Assembly (NCBI RefSeq): GCF_022096995.1
Contig: NZ_JACXGQ010000007.1
Coordinates: forward strand, 1 to 64,000
DNA: 64,000 nucleotides
Source: Yoonia sp. I 8.24
GTDB lineage: Bacteria; Pseudomonadota; Alphaproteobacteria; Rhodobacterales; Rhodobacteraceae
Direction of reading: 5' to 3'
Shown here in pieces: positions 1 through 9,689 of this stretch; position 1 is the first letter of the stretch, and every line of letters begins with the position of its first letter. Position numbers and translations under genes: made by a program. The notes beneath the pieces were generated by a model. That model did not search any database. It worked only from the letters and a program-made list of their open reading frames with translations, and had not been told where the DNA came from.

Positions 1-514
1 GAGACAAGGCGCTCAACTGCCCAATTGCAGTACTATCGGTCTTACGCGTAACTTGGCGTAGCCCTTTGGCACGCCGCGCCAAAAGCCCATGTGCCATCAG
101 CACAACCATAAACCACGCGCCTGCAAGCCATGGCTTCAGCCCGAAGGCCGCGACCAACATGATTGGCGCAAAAACTGTTCCTGAAAGCGGCGCAATCAAT
201 GTGCCGGCGATCACCGCCGCGACAAGCGCCATCGCGCAACCACCAACCAACGCGCGTGCAGCGCCCAGCTTTCCTGGCATGCCCATCCAGCGGCGGGTCA
301 TAAATAATGCAATCAACCCGCTTACCGCGCCGGTTAACACGATCCCGATCTCTGTACCAAAGGGAGAGCGCGTCAGCACCTCCGACGTATTACTACCTGA
401 CATAACGAACAGGGTCATTCCCGCAGATGTCGCCCCGATGGCGGCATAGGCCGTTGCGAACGCCTTTCCGCCGCGCGAAAGATTAAAAAAATCTCCAAAT
501 ACTCTTGCCATCAT
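1..514 (-). CDS. Multi-pass membrane protein of unknown function, 3' end cut by window edge
   Basis: An open frame of 171 codons runs from ATG at 514 to the left edge of the window without a stop, so the C-terminus is missing. Two ATGs lie in tandem (514 and 511) behind a GAGGG ribosome site. The visible protein has about four hydrophobic segments, near residues 17-38, 56-72, 88-109 and 113-145, with positively charged connecting loops (TRRWMGMPGK, LARRAKGLRQ). I recognise no family motif. It is probably an inner-membrane protein. The frame of 384 bases on the opposite strand is its shadow. Confidence is good that it is coding and low on function. Confidence 0.6.
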   Translation of the reverse strand, partial: MMARVFGDFFNLSRGGKAFATAYAAIGATSAGMTLFVMSGSNTSEVLTRSPFGTEIGIVLTGAVSGLIALFMTRRWMGMPGKLGAARALVGGCAMALVAAVIAGTLIAPLSGTVFAPIMLVAAFGLKPWLAGAWFMVVLMAHGLLARRAKGLRQVTRKTDSTAIGQLSALS

Positions 515-823
515 ACGCCCTCAATACTCGTCTCTACTCAGGTCACTATACGAGGTAGATGGTTAACAATCCGTGTCAAACATCACAGACCCCTACCTTA
601 TACGCCTTCTTTATGCCATATTTGCCTTATTCTCGCAACATTTATTAAAAGTGGTGAGAGACCTATAAACGCTAAAAATACTTAAGCGAACTCAAAGGGA
701 TATCACGAATATCCGAGCACCCACGCCGAAACATATGCGACAGTTCATCGCAATTATTAAAATTGTGTCCAAACGGGACACAAGCGACCGCCAGAGCGAT
801 TCCCGATCATCCCACCTAAACCG
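515..823. other. 309-bp intergenic region between divergent-facing tails of regulation: upstream of membrane gene, downstream of msrB
   Basis: AT-rich non-coding stretch. It holds the leader of the membrane gene at 514, an imperfect palindromic GGATAT-N5-ATATCC at 698-714, and the msrB terminator at 751-783. The 12-mer GGTTAACAATCC at 561-572 recurs exactly at 37897-37908 upstream of mmcB; it contains TTAAC, which resembles half of a CtrA site, but no second half is seen. No gene is visible. Confidence 0.5.
751..783 (-). terminator. Rho-independent terminator of msrB
   Basis: Read on the minus strand, an 8-bp stem TTGTGTCC/GGACACAA with a 5-nt loop is followed directly by TTTTAATAATT. It lies about 40 bases after the msrB stop codon. 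Confidence 0.7.
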
Positions 824-1285
824 TCAAGCTGCGCGGAAAACCAAGCTTACCCCGTTCAAACAATGACGCTTGCCTGTAGGCTGCGGACCGTCGTTAAAAA
901 TATGCCCCAGATGGCTTCCACAACGGCGACAATGACATTCGGTGCGCACAGAGAATAACTTGCGGTCCTCCATCGTGCCGATTGCGTTTGGCAGGCTTTC
1001 GAAAAAGCTGGGCCATCCGGTCCCACTGTCATATTTTGCCTCGGATGCATACAGCGGCAAATCGCAGCCGCGACAAAAATAGGTCCCGGACGCATAGTTT
1101 TTATCAAGCGGTGACGAACCCGGGCGTTCAGTCGCTTCATGACGCATCACTTGATACTGCAGATCAGTTAGCATCTCCCGCCATTCAGCATCAGTGCGGG
1201 TTACCTCAAACACTTCTTGCGCAAACCCGGCGCGCCCGAACAAAAGCGTTGCGATTGACAAGGTAACAAATTCTCTGCGGTACAT
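824..1285 (-). CDS. msrB: Exported peptide-methionine (R)-S-oxide reductase MsrB
   Basis: Reduces methionine-R-sulfoxide in oxidised proteins. The mature part carries the MsrB fold signatures: a first zinc pair CRGC, the GTGWPSF motif, a second zinc pair CRRC, GHIFNDGP, and the catalytic cysteine in RHCLNGVSL near the C-terminus. I start at ATG 1285, which has GAGGA eight bases upstream; an ATG nine codons earlier has no ribosome site. The N-terminus from this start is MYRREFVTLS, then a hydrophobic stretch and a GFA-QE cleavage site, which looks like a Tat (twin-arginine) signal, so the enzyme probably works in the periplasm. It faces away from cobS across a 147-bp divergent gap. Confidence 0.93.
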   Translation of the reverse strand: MYRREFVTLSIATLLFGRAGFAQEVFEVTRTDAEWREMLTDLQYQVMRHEATERPGSSPLDKNYASGTYFCRGCDLPLYASEAKYDSGTGWPSFFESLPNAIGTMEDRKLFSVRTECHCRRCGSHLGHIFNDGPQPTGKRHCLNGVSLVFRAA

Positions 1286-1432
1286 GGTAACTTTCCTCTT
1301 TGGCTGCCCCATTTATAGCGCAACATTGTATTTCAAGCGATGCACCTTGCCGTTACCTCTGGTACTTGCAGCGGCGCGCGATATGTTGCATCCCGGAACA
1401 CAACATTCGACGATAGATGCAAAGGCACGCAC

Positions 1433-2419
1433 ATGGCTGACGGTACATTGGATATGAACGCAAAACCGACCGAAGATATTTCGGTCCGTGAGGTCTTTGG
1501 CATCGACAGCGATATGAAGATCAAAGGCTTTGCAGATCGCACAGATCGCGTGCCTGAAATCGACAGCACCTATAAGTTCGACCCCGATACGACGCTCGCG
1601 ATTTTGGCAGGTTTTGGCTATAACCGCCGGGTGATGATCCAAGGGTACCACGGCACAGGTAAGTCATCGCATATTGAACAAGTTGCGGCGCGCCTGAACT
1701 GGCCTGCGGTACGGGTGAACCTCGATAGCCACATTTCCCGGATTGATCTGATCGGGAAAGACGCGATTAAGCTGCGCGACGGCGTCCAAGTGACTGAATT
1801 CCATGAAGGCATCCTGCCATGGGCGCTGCGCAACCCAGTTGCCATTGTCTTTGATGAATATGACGCAGGCCGCGCTGACGTGATGTTTGTCATTCAGCGC
1901 GTGCTTGAGGCTGACGGCAAATTGACGCTGATGGATCAAAACGAAATCATCACGCCCAACAAACACTTCCGCCTGTTTGCGACCGCCAACACCGTTGGTT
2001 TGGGCGACACCACAGGGCTGTACCACGGCACCCAGCAAATTAACCAAGCCCAGATGGACCGCTGGTCGTTGGTCGCGACTCTCAACTACCTGTCGCATGA
2101 CGCGGAAGCCGCGATTGTTCTGGCCAAATCACCGCATTTCAACACAGAATCTGGCCGCAAAACGCTGAGCCAGATGGTGACGGTTGCGGACTTGACCCGC
2201 ACCGCCTTTATGAATGGTGACCTGTCGACAGTGATGTCGCCACGCACCGTGCTGGCCTGGGCGGAAAATTCGCGCATTTTCCAGGACGTCGGCTATGCGT
2301 TCCGTCTGTCATTCCTGAACAAATGTGACGAGCTTGAGCGCCAAACCGTCGCTGAATTTTACCAGCGCTGTTTTGACGAAGAGCTGCCCGAAAGCGCAGC
2401 GAGCCTTAGCCTCGGCTAA
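1433..2419 (+). CDS. cobS: Aerobic cobaltochelatase subunit CobS
   Basis: AAA+ ATPase subunit of the CobNST cobaltochelatase, which inserts Co2+ into hydrogenobyrinic acid a,c-diamide in the aerobic vitamin B12 pathway. Visible features are a Walker A loop GYHGTGKSS, a Walker B segment IVFDEYDAG, and the arginine-rich sensor part near [10 protein letters not shown]. The length of 328 residues is standard for CobS. ATG 1433 has AAAGG seven bases upstream, and the 31 codons of open frame before it do not look coding. cobT lies 1.45 kb downstream on the same strand with two genes between. The large subunit gene cobN is not in the window, and no cobalamin riboswitch is seen upstream. Confidence 0.95.
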   Translation: MADGTLDMNAKPTEDISVREVFGIDSDMKIKGFADRTDRVPEIDSTYKFDPDTTLAILAGFGYNRRVMIQGYHGTGKSSHIEQVAARLNWPAVRVNLDSHISRIDLIGKDAIKLRDGVQVTEFHEGILPWALRNPVAIVFDEYDAGRADVMFVIQRVLEADGKLTLMDQNEIITPNKHFRLFATANTVGLGDTTGLYHGTQQINQAQMDRWSLVATLNYLSHDAEAAIVLAKSPHFNTESGRKTLSQMVTVADLTRTAFMNGDLSTVMSPRTVLAWAENSRIFQDVGYAFRLSFLNKCDELERQTVAEFYQRCFDEELPESAASLSLG

Positions 2420-2421
2420 GG

Positions 2422-3336
2422 ATGCCCAAAAAGACAATCACCATAACCGCGATGGAACGCCCGGCGTTATTTGCGGATATGGTGGCGTCGCTGACGCGTT
2501 GCGGGTTAGACCGATGGCATGTCTACGTTGCAATTGAACCAGGCGATCATCAAGAAGCACTGGCGCAGATTGCAATGGATCTGCTACCCAGCGACCAAAT
2601 TACAATTCTGCGCAACCCAAAACAGCTAGGCGTGCGCGAGAACCCCAAAGCTGCGATTGACGCTGCTTTTGGTGACCGATCAGATTTCAACCTTTGCCTT
2701 GAAGAAGATTTTTTGCTTGCGCCAGACGCGTTGCAACTGGCCGATTGGTATATCGCAAACGCGCAGCCGCATTGGGTGTGTCTTAACCTCCTCGCCGCAA
2801 GCTGCGGGAGCACGGGCAATCTGTCCGCGCCAGCCTATCCGGAACTCTTGTTTGAGAGCAAAGGGTTTAGTTCAATTGGCCTTGGCTTGACGCGGCGCAA
2901 CTGGGATCAACTGCGCCCCCATTGGAGCGCACCCACTGCGATCAGACGCAAAGGATACCATGACATCGCCGTTGATGGCTGGGATCATGCCTTATTCGCG
3001 CATCTATTGAAACATCCCGCCTTGCGCAGCATACATCCGGTTGCGGCGCGCTGCACGCATGTAGGCGCGACTGGTACCTACTGCACCCCCACTTTCCAAG
3101 ACGCCGCATTTGGGCACATCGCATTGGCGCTGCGCGATGCCGATGCGGCCGCGCGCGACGGGTTTTCTCTTGTTCCAATCGCGCGGTTGCCACAACAGAT
3201 TGTCGGCCACGTGCGCGCGCAACAAGATTTCGCAAACCTGCTGGCCCAACAGGTCACAAGGTTTGAACCAACCCGCAGTTATCTGTACGATCGGCTGAGC
3301 CATTGGAATCGCAAACGCCGCCGCCGCAATCAATAG
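2422..3336 (+). CDS. Putative glycosyltransferase between cobS and cobT
   Basis: 304 residues, starting two bases after the cobS stop, so very likely co-translated. The N-terminus (KKTITITAMERPALFADMV) and the acidic motif LEEDFLLAPD near residue 95 resemble the nucleotide-sugar and metal site of GT-A fold enzymes of the GT2/GT13 type, where an E-D-D motif precedes LAPD. A later GWDHALFAHL segment fits the catalytic-base region. The C-terminus is strongly basic (RKRRRRN). No membrane segment is seen. A link to cobalamin is not expected from the fold; the position may be only historical. Acceptor and donor are unknown. Confidence 0.65.
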   Translation: MPKKTITITAMERPALFADMVASLTRCGLDRWHVYVAIEPGDHQEALAQIAMDLLPSDQITILRNPKQLGVRENPKAAIDAAFGDRSDFNLCLEEDFLLAPDALQLADWYIANAQPHWVCLNLLAASCGSTGNLSAPAYPELLFESKGFSSIGLGLTRRNWDQLRPHWSAPTAIRRKGYHDIAVDGWDHALFAHLLKHPALRSIHPVAARCTHVGATGTYCTPTFQDAAFGHIALALRDADAAARDGFSLVPIARLPQQIVGHVRAQQDFANLLAQQVTRFEPTRSYLYDRLSHWNRKRRRRNQ

Positions 3337-3427
3337 CGGGATGCAGACGCGAAACCGCCGCGCGATAGCCACATTCCGGTCCGGTTTGTCGGCATTATAC
3401 CGTTCACGACACAACCGGGAGCAGACC

Positions 3428-3790
3428 ATGAAAATGAAAATTGGCACAGAGTTGCCTTCAGATTACGTGGTCAGCCACGCAGACCTCACAGATGCGGCAA
3501 CCACATTGATCGCGCAGACATTGCTGCCGCTTTTTGCGGAAAGCATGACCGAAGAAGTCTCGCGCGCCAATGTCGAAGGGATCGTCACAGAGCTGGCCTA
3601 TTTGTTTGACGAAGGCGCCATCGAAATCGGTGGCAAAACCTATTTGCCACGCTTGGCCTTTGTGGATGAGGCTGGTGCCACCTTGCCCGGCGTCGCAGAG
3701 CTGACCACGATGCACGAATTTGTCGAAGATCTTTTTGATATCGATCCAGCCGCGCAAATCACCTTTGAAGAGCCAGAGTTCGACGAATAG
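3428..3790 (+). CDS. Small conserved-type protein of unknown function upstream of cobT
   Basis: 120 residues, acidic, with no signal or membrane segment. I place the start at ATG 3428, seven bases after a GGGAG ribosome site; the open frame reaches back to 3341 but that part is basic and lacks a ribosome site. The sequence is mostly predicted helix with DLTDAATTLIAQTLLP and a C-terminal acidic tail ending EEPEFDE. I do not recognise the family. Its place between cobS and cobT suggests the same transcript. Confidence 0.7.
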   Translation: MKMKIGTELPSDYVVSHADLTDAATTLIAQTLLPLFAESMTEEVSRANVEGIVTELAYLFDEGAIEIGGKTYLPRLAFVDEAGATLPGVAELTTMHEFVEDLFDIDPAAQITFEEPEFDE

Positions 3791-3871
3791 CGGGCGGTAA
3801 ATTTGCCTGTCTTGGCTCTGGTCATTGGGGCGTCGCGTCTTTAGTTTGCACCTTAACAAAGGATGCAGCGC

Positions 3872-5752
3872 ATGAAGAACCCGACCGACAACCCCGCAGA
3901 TCCGTTTAAAAAAGCGCTGGCCGAAGCGACCAAGACGATGGCCGATGACACAGAGCTGTCGGTCACCTATTCTGTTGATCCTGCAGGACAAACCGCTGAT
4001 AGCATCCGCTTGCCACAGGTCACGCGGCGTATGACCCGCGACGAAGTGCTGCTTGCGCGCGGGACGGCTGACGCCTTTGCGCTACGCCACAAATTTCATG
4101 ATGCAAACCTTGCCGCCCGCTATATGCCCCAAGGGCAGATGGCGCGTGATTTGTACGAAGCAATGGAAACAGCCCGGATCGAGGCCGTAGGCGCCCAACA
4201 TATGCCCGGCACCGCTGGCAATATTGACGCGAAAATCGAAAACGAAGCCACGCGCAAAGGCTATGATCAAATATCGAACGCCTCTGACGCTCCTTTGGCC
4301 GTTGCAGCAGGCTATATGATCCGACAGCTGGCCACGGGGCGTGACCTGCCCAAAGGCGCAGACAATGTGCTGGACCTTTGGCGCGGCTTTATCGAAGATC
4401 ATTGTGACGGCACGCTTGATGGATTGGGCGACGCGCTGGACGATCAGCAGGCATTCGCAAAACTGGCGCGCCAAATGATCAGCGACATGGGCTATGCCGA
4501 TCAGTTGGGCGACGATCCTGACAGTCTTGACGATGATCAAAACGACGAGGCCGAAGACGGCGGTGACGAGGATCAAGAACCCGAAAGCACAGGGGACGAC
4601 GATGAAAGCGACGGCGAAGAAGCCGACGCTTCGCCCGAGCAGTCACAAGACGAACAACAAGACGCAAGCCAAGCCCAAGTCAGCATGGATGATCAGGCCG
4701 ATCAGGACATGGGCGAAGAAGCCGAAATGCCAGAAGGCGAAGCCCCGCTTGATCCGCCTGCCCCGCAACCTGTGTCTGATGCAGACCCAGAGTACACTGT
4801 CTATAGCGCTGAATTCGATGAAGAAATCGGCGCCGAAGATCTCGCAGAACCTGCTGAATTAGACCGATTGCGTGCCTATTTGGATCAGCAGCTAGAACCG
4901 CTCAAGGGTGCAGTTAGCCGATTGGCTAACAAATTGCAGCGCCGGCTGCAGGCGCAACAGAACCGATCATGGGAATTTGACCGCGAAGAGGGCATCTTGG
5001 ACGCCGGGCGGCTTGCTCGTGTGGTGGCATCCCCGACAACGCCCCTGTCGTTTAAGGTCGAAAAAGATACCGAATTCCGCGATACCGTGGTGACGTTGTT
5101 GCTTGATAATTCCGGGTCCATGCGGGGCCGCCCGATCTCTATCGCGGCGATCTGTGCTGACGTGATGGCGCGCACGCTGGAACGTTGCGACGTGAAGGTC
5201 GAAATTTTGGGCTTTACCACGAAGGCGTGGAAAGGCGGGCAATCGCGTGAAAAGTGGCTAGGTGATGGGCGCGCGGCAAAGCCGGGACGGCTGAACGATC
5301 TGCGCCATATCATCTATAAATCGGCGGACGCCCCTTGGCGGCGGACGCGCCCCAACCTAGGGCTGATGATGAAAGAAGGGTTGCTGAAGGAAAACATCGA
5401 TGGTGAGGCGCTCGAATGGGCGCACCGCCGCGCAGTGAACCGCCCAGAGGCACGTAAAATCTTGATGGTGATTTCTGATGGGGCACCTGTCGACGATTCC
5501 ACGCTGTCTGTGAACCCGGCAAATTATCTTGAAAAACACCTGCGCGACGTTATCGCCATGGTGGAAAAACGCAAAGCCGTCGAACTGGTCGCCATTGGCA
5601 TCGGCCATGATGTGACCCGCTACTATGAACGTGCGGTGACGATCACGGATGTGGAACAGCTCGCAGGTGCGATGACCGAACAGCTTGCGGGCTTGTTCGA
5701 TAGCGACCCGCGCAAGCGGGCGCGTGTTCTGGGCATGCGCAAGGCCGGCTAG
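3872..5752 (+). CDS. cobT: Aerobic cobaltochelatase subunit CobT
   Basis: 626 residues from ATG 3872, which has AAAGGA eight bases upstream; the ATG at 3863 overlaps that site and is less likely. The protein has the three CobT parts: an N-terminal CobT domain (about 1-215), a very acidic D/E/Q-rich linker (about 215-310), and a C-terminal von Willebrand A domain with the metal-ion site [10 protein letters not shown] near residue 412. CobT forms the ring complex with CobS that drives cobalt insertion by CobN. The gap to the preceding small gene is 81 bases. Confidence 0.95.
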   Translation: MKNPTDNPADPFKKALAEATKTMADDTELSVTYSVDPAGQTADSIRLPQVTRRMTRDEVLLARGTADAFALRHKFHDANLAARYMPQGQMARDLYEAMETARIEAVGAQHMPGTAGNIDAKIENEATRKGYDQISNASDAPLAVAAGYMIRQLATGRDLPKGADNVLDLWRGFIEDHCDGTLDGLGDALDDQQAFAKLARQMISDMGYADQLGDDPDSLDDDQNDEAEDGGDEDQEPESTGDDDESDGEEADASPEQSQDEQQDASQAQVSMDDQADQDMGEEAEMPEGEAPLDPPAPQPVSDADPEYTVYSAEFDEEIGAEDLAEPAELDRLRAYLDQQLEPLKGAVSRLANKLQRRLQAQQNRSWEFDREEGILDAGRLARVVASPTTPLSFKVEKDTEFRDTVVTLLLDNSGSMRGRPISIAAICADVMARTLERCDVKVEILGFTTKAWKGGQSREKWLGDGRAAKPGRLNDLRHIIYKSADAPWRRTRPNLGLMMKEGLLKENIDGEALEWAHRRAVNRPEARKILMVISDGAPVDDSTLSVNPANYLEKHLRDVIAMVEKRKAVELVAIGIGHDVTRYYERAVTITDVEQLAGAMTEQLAGLFDSDPRKRARVLGMRKAG

Positions 5753-5790
5753 GCAAAAGTTTCGGCCGCACTTATTAACAGGGGCATACC

Positions 5791-7575
5791 ATGTTTCAAA
5801 CCTTCGCGGCGCAAACCACACCTGAACAAGGTCCGCCCCGGCTAAAAGCTTTGCGCGCGCAAATGCAAACCGCAGGTGTCGATGCTTTCATCGTGCCGCG
5901 TGCTGACGCCCATCAGGGTGAGTATGTGGCCCCCCGCGACGCCCGGCTTGCGTGGTTGACGGGGTTTTCGGGCTCTGCCGGGTTTTGCGCGGTGTTGCCG
6001 GACATCGCGGGCGTGTTTATCGATGGGCGCTACCGGGTGCAGGTCCGCGCCGAGGTCGCAGATGCGTTTACCCCCGTGCATTGGCCGGAAACGCAGCTTG
6101 CCGATTGGGTCATGGATCACCTACCAAAGGGCGCGGTGATCGGCTTTGATCCGTGGTTGCATAGCGCGCAAGAAATCGCATCGCTGACGAAGAAACTCCG
6201 CGCATACGATCTGCGCGCGACAGATAACTTGGTCGACGCCATCTGGCACGACCAACCCCCTGCTCCGTCCTCCCCGTTCTTGGTCCAACCAATTGAATTT
6301 GCAGGCGAACCTCATACGGAAAAACGCATACGGATTGCAGATACCCTGACCGCAGATACAGCGGTGATTACCCTGCCTGATAGCATCGCATGGCTGCTCA
6401 ATATCCGCGGGACAGATATCGCGCGCAACCCGGTACCGCAGGCATTTGCTATTTTGCATGCGACTGGCATGGTTGATCTGTTCGCAGGTACGGGCAAGGC
6501 AGACGGTATCCGCGACCATCTCGGGCCCGATGTGCAACTGCATGACGTCAGCGCGTTTCTTGGCCACATTGCGCGGCTATCCGGCCCGGTACAGATCGAC
6601 CCAAAAACCTGCCCCGATATTGTCGCACAAACGCTGATCCGGACCGGCGCGGAGGCCAAACATTGCCCCGACCCCTGCCTGCTACCCAAGGCCATCAAGA
6701 ATGCTGCCGAGATCGCAGGCGCGAAGACCGCGCATCACCGCGACGGCATCGCCATGGTGCGTTTTCTTGCCTGGCTTGATACTGAAGCCCCGAAGGGCGC
6801 GCTGACCGAAATCGATGTGGTCACAGCACTTGAAGGGTTCCGCGCGCAGACCAACGCACTGCGTGACATTAGCTTTGAGACCATCAGCGGCGCGGGGCCG
6901 AACGCAGCCATTGTGCATTACCGGGTCAATGAAAATACGAACCGCGCTGTTAATCCGGGGGAATTGCTGCTGGTGGATAGCGGCGGTCAATATGTTGACG
7001 GCACAACAGATATCACGCGGACGATTGCGATTGGCACCCCGACCGAGGATCACCGCCAATGCTACACAAGGGTCCTACAAGGGATGATTGCGATCAGCCG
7101 CATCCGGTTCCCCAAAGGGGTCGGTGGGCAGCATTTGGATGCGCTGGCGCGCGCGCCGCTTTGGCTGGCAGGTCAAGACTATGATCATGGGACCGGCCAT
7201 GGTGTCGGCAGCTACCTCAGTGTCCACGAAGGCCCGCAGGGTATTTCGCGCCGATCAGAAGTTGCGCTGGAAGCCGGGATGATTCTGTCGAATGAGCCCG
7301 GCTATTACCGCGAGGGCGCGTTTGGTATCCGGATCGAGAACCTGATCACCGTCATCCCTGCCCTCGCCCTGCCGGGCGCGGATGCACGTGACATGCTTGG
7401 CTTTGACACGCTGACCTATGTGCCGCTTGACCGACGGTTGATTGATACATCCCTGCTGGCGAATGCAGAACGGGACTGGATTGATCAGTATCATACGGAT
7501 ACAGTCGCGCTTCTTGCGTCGCATCTTGATGCGACAACTTGCGCATGGCTGGAAGCGGCCTGCGCGCCGCTTTGA
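5791..7575 (+). CDS. pepP: Xaa-Pro aminopeptidase, long three-domain form (M24B)
   Basis: 594 residues, the length of the long aminopeptidase P form with two creatinase-like N-terminal domains and a C-terminal metallopeptidase (pita-bread) domain. The five metal ligands are visible: Asp in LLVDSGG, Asp in GTTDITR, His in GTGHGVG, Glu in LSNEPGYY and Glu in RIENLI. It removes an N-terminal residue preceding proline from cytoplasmic peptides. A GGGGC-type ribosome site precedes ATG 5791. The gene follows cobT by 38 bases and may be read through from it. Confidence 0.92.
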   Translation: MFQTFAAQTTPEQGPPRLKALRAQMQTAGVDAFIVPRADAHQGEYVAPRDARLAWLTGFSGSAGFCAVLPDIAGVFIDGRYRVQVRAEVADAFTPVHWPETQLADWVMDHLPKGAVIGFDPWLHSAQEIASLTKKLRAYDLRATDNLVDAIWHDQPPAPSSPFLVQPIEFAGEPHTEKRIRIADTLTADTAVITLPDSIAWLLNIRGTDIARNPVPQAFAILHATGMVDLFAGTGKADGIRDHLGPDVQLHDVSAFLGHIARLSGPVQIDPKTCPDIVAQTLIRTGAEAKHCPDPCLLPKAIKNAAEIAGAKTAHHRDGIAMVRFLAWLDTEAPKGALTEIDVVTALEGFRAQTNALRDISFETISGAGPNAAIVHYRVNENTNRAVNPGELLLVDSGGQYVDGTTDITRTIAIGTPTEDHRQCYTRVLQGMIAISRIRFPKGVGGQHLDALARAPLWLAGQDYDHGTGHGVGSYLSVHEGPQGISRRSEVALEAGMILSNEPGYYREGAFGIRIENLITVIPALALPGADARDMLGFDTLTYVPLDRRLIDTSLLANAERDWIDQYHTDTVALLASHLDATTCAWLEAACAPL

Positions 7576-7610
7576 CATAAAACTGTCACGGCCTACCCAT
7601 ACCACGCTAC

Positions 7611-7630
7611 GGCGGTAATCGATTACCGCC
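7611..7630. promoter_or_regulatory. Perfect 20-bp palindrome upstream of the DUF427 gene, possible operator
   Basis: GGCGGTAATC followed by its exact reverse complement, centred on ATCGAT, 20 bases before ATG 7651. The centre TAATCGATTA has the shape of LacI-family operators, whose half-sites meet at a central CG. A TTGACA hexamer lies at 7572-7577, overlapping the pepP stop. No T-tract follows, so a terminator is less likely. Confidence 0.5.
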
Positions 7631-7650
7631 CTCACCAAAGGAATTCGCTT

Positions 7651-7992
7651 ATGGCTGACCATATAAATATTCGCCCCGTAACCGGTACATGGGTTGTTCG
7701 CGCTGGCGGCGCTGTATTGGGCGAAAGCCAGAACGCACTTGAATTGACCGAAGGCGACTACCCTGCTGTGATCTATTTCCCGCGCAGCGATATTGCCATG
7801 GCGTTTCTAGAGCCATCTGAAACGACGTCTTCATGCCCACATAAGGGCACGGCGTCTTATTTTTCAATTATTGCAAAAAGCGGACCAATAGCGGATGCGG
7901 TCTGGTCTTATGCGGCCCCCGCGGCAGGCGTTGCAGCAATCAAAGATCACCTCGCATTCTACAGCAATAAGGTAACCGTCGAAGAGGTCTAG
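7651..7992 (+). CDS. DUF427 domain protein
   Basis: 113 residues forming a single DUF427 domain: GTWVVRAGGAVLGES at the start, the YFPRSDIAM segment, and the CPHKGTASYFS motif with conserved Cys, His and Lys, then a C-terminal helix. The biochemical role of DUF427 proteins is not established. The start has AAAGGAAT upstream. Its stop TAG overlaps the stop of the convergent ClC gene in the four bases CTAG. Confidence 0.85.
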   Translation: MADHINIRPVTGTWVVRAGGAVLGESQNALELTEGDYPAVIYFPRSDIAMAFLEPSETTSSCPHKGTASYFSIIAKSGPIADAVWSYAAPAAGVAAIKDHLAFYSNKVTVEEV

Positions 7993-9689
7993 GAATGTTC
8001 CTCGGCTGCGGTTTCTGACAGCGCCCGGTTCATCGCCTTCAGCGCATCGACCTGAAACAGCGCGCCCCATAATGCAGGCGGGCTGTCTTCGCCACCCAAT
8101 GTGACCACCGGAATAAACGTATGCCCTGCTTGGTCAAACAACGGCATAGCTTGTTCTAACGTGGCGTTGCCGTCGATATAAACACCATCACGGATAAGAT
8201 CCCAACAAGCATCTTCGGGCGCGGCACGCGGAGTATCGGCTGGGCGCATAATCGTTGAGACCTTGAAGGTCGCCAAAAGATAGGCCTGTGGACCTGCGGC
8301 CAAATGCACATTGCGCCGCTCAAGCTGCGTCAAAAAGAACGACCGATCCACCAGCCGTGACGACAGCGCGGTTGAAAGGGACACAGCCACCATCACCGCA
8401 AGCCCGGTCTGCCAATCGCCTGTCAGTTCAAACACAATCAACGTCGTTGAAATCGGCGCGCCCAAAACTGCAGCCGCAACCGCGCCCATCCCGGCCAAAG
8501 CATAAAGCGTGCCTTCGCCTGAAACCGTTGGGAAAATCGCCGTTGCGATGGCCCCAAAGGCCAAGCCAGTCAGCGCCCCCAACATCAACGACGGTGAAAA
8601 CACGCCCCCGCCCATACGCCCGCCCATAGTGATGGCCACAGCAATGACCTTAAGAATGCCAAAGATGATCGCCTCGTGGAGCAGTAATTGGCCCGTAAGC
8701 GCGGCAGATGTCGTCTCGTAGCCGACGCCAATCACATGCGGCCACCAAATTGCGAGCATCCCCACCAGCCCACCCGCAATCGCTGGACGTAAAAAACGTG
8801 GGATTCCTATTTCGTTTTGAACGTAGGTGCCAAAATTATCGGCCCAAAAAATGGCCTTCATCAAGATGACGGCCACGAGCCCACAAAGCAACCCCAGGAT
8901 CAAGAACGCTGGCAGTTCAACGTAGAACGCCAAGGCTTGTTGGGTAGGCAAGACAAATTCAGTCACATCGCCAAAGGCCAATCGGTTGATCACGGTCCCC
9001 GCAACTGATGCAATCACGATCGGCGCAAAAGCGTGCACTGCAAAATGGCGCAATACAACCTCTAGCGCGAAAAGCGCCCCAGCAATCGGCGCATTAAAAC
9101 TCGCCGAGACGGCAGCTGCGACCGCGCAACCCAAAAGATCGCGACCTGTGATTCCATTTGCATTAATCCAACGACACACAAGCGTTGAAATGACCGCGGC
9201 AAGATGAACCACCGGACCTTCGCGGCCGGTAGAGCCACCAGAAGATAGGGTGATGAGCGAAGCAAAAGCCGATGCAAGCCCCCTGCGGGCCTCGACGCGC
9301 CCCTCTGACAGGGCCGCGGATTCGATCACATCCCCAACCGAACGCACCCGGCCGTCATCGGTAAACCGATCCAGAATGATCCCAACAATCAGCCCGCCAA
9401 CAATAGGAATCACAATGATTAGATACCAATCAAGCCCCGCGACATGGCTATGTAGGAGCGTCACGTCATCGGTACCGTAAAGCGTCGCCTGAATGTAATC
9501 GATTCCCAACCGAAACAGCAATGCAGCCAGCCCGGCACATATCCCGATCGCCAATGCAATAAACCAAAACTGAATCTGCGTGGGGCCACGGGTCTTGATC
9601 ACATGCGCGGCTTCAACGCACGCGGCCTTTGTGTCGCCAATCGCTTGATCTAGCAGTTTCTTAATCGGCTCGCCCATGCCGTTGGTCAT
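7989..9689 (-). CDS. ClC-family chloride channel or Cl-/H+ antiporter
   Basis: 566 residues with about ten to twelve membrane helices. Signature segments are GGSTGREGPVVH (gating glutamate near residue 157), FALEVVLRHF (internal proton-transfer glutamate near 210), and GGRMGGGVFSPSLMLG (near 357-371). The canonical GSGIP selectivity motif is replaced by VGDVIESAA, as in one large bacterial ClC clade. Having both glutamates favours a Cl-/H+ exchanger over a channel. The C-terminal 90 residues are soluble and resemble one CBS-type half. Substrate choice between chloride and fluoride cannot be settled by eye. Confidence 0.88.
   Translation of the reverse strand: MTNGMGEPIKKLLDQAIGDTKAACVEAAHVIKTRGPTQIQFWFIALAIGICAGLAALLFRLGIDYIQATLYGTDDVTLLHSHVAGLDWYLIIVIPIVGGLIVGIILDRFTDDGRVRSVGDVIESAALSEGRVEARRGLASAFASLITLSSGGSTGREGPVVHLAAVISTLVCRWINANGITGRDLLGCAVAAAVSASFNAPIAGALFALEVVLRHFAVHAFAPIVIASVAGTVINRLAFGDVTEFVLPTQQALAFYVELPAFLILGLLCGLVAVILMKAIFWADNFGTYVQNEIGIPRFLRPAIAGGLVGMLAIWWPHVIGVGYETTSAALTGQLLLHEAIIFGILKVIAVAITMGGRMGGGVFSPSLMLGALTGLAFGAIATAIFPTVSGEGTLYALAGMGAVAAAVLGAPISTTLIVFELTGDWQTGLAVMVAVSLSTALSSRLVDRSFFLTQLERRNVHLAAGPQAYLLATFKVSTIMRPADTPRAAPEDACWDLIRDGVYIDGNATLEQAMPLFDQAGHTFIPVVTLGGEDSPPALWGALFQVDALKAMNRALSETAAEEHS

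Noticed and set aside
66-449. Plus-strand open frame of 127 codons
   Set aside because: It is antisense to the continuous membrane-protein frame ending at the window edge; its composition is unnatural and it has no ribosome site.
1286-1432. Cobalamin riboswitch before cobS
   Set aside because: The region is only 147 bases, shared with the msrB leader, and no B12-box-like segment is seen.
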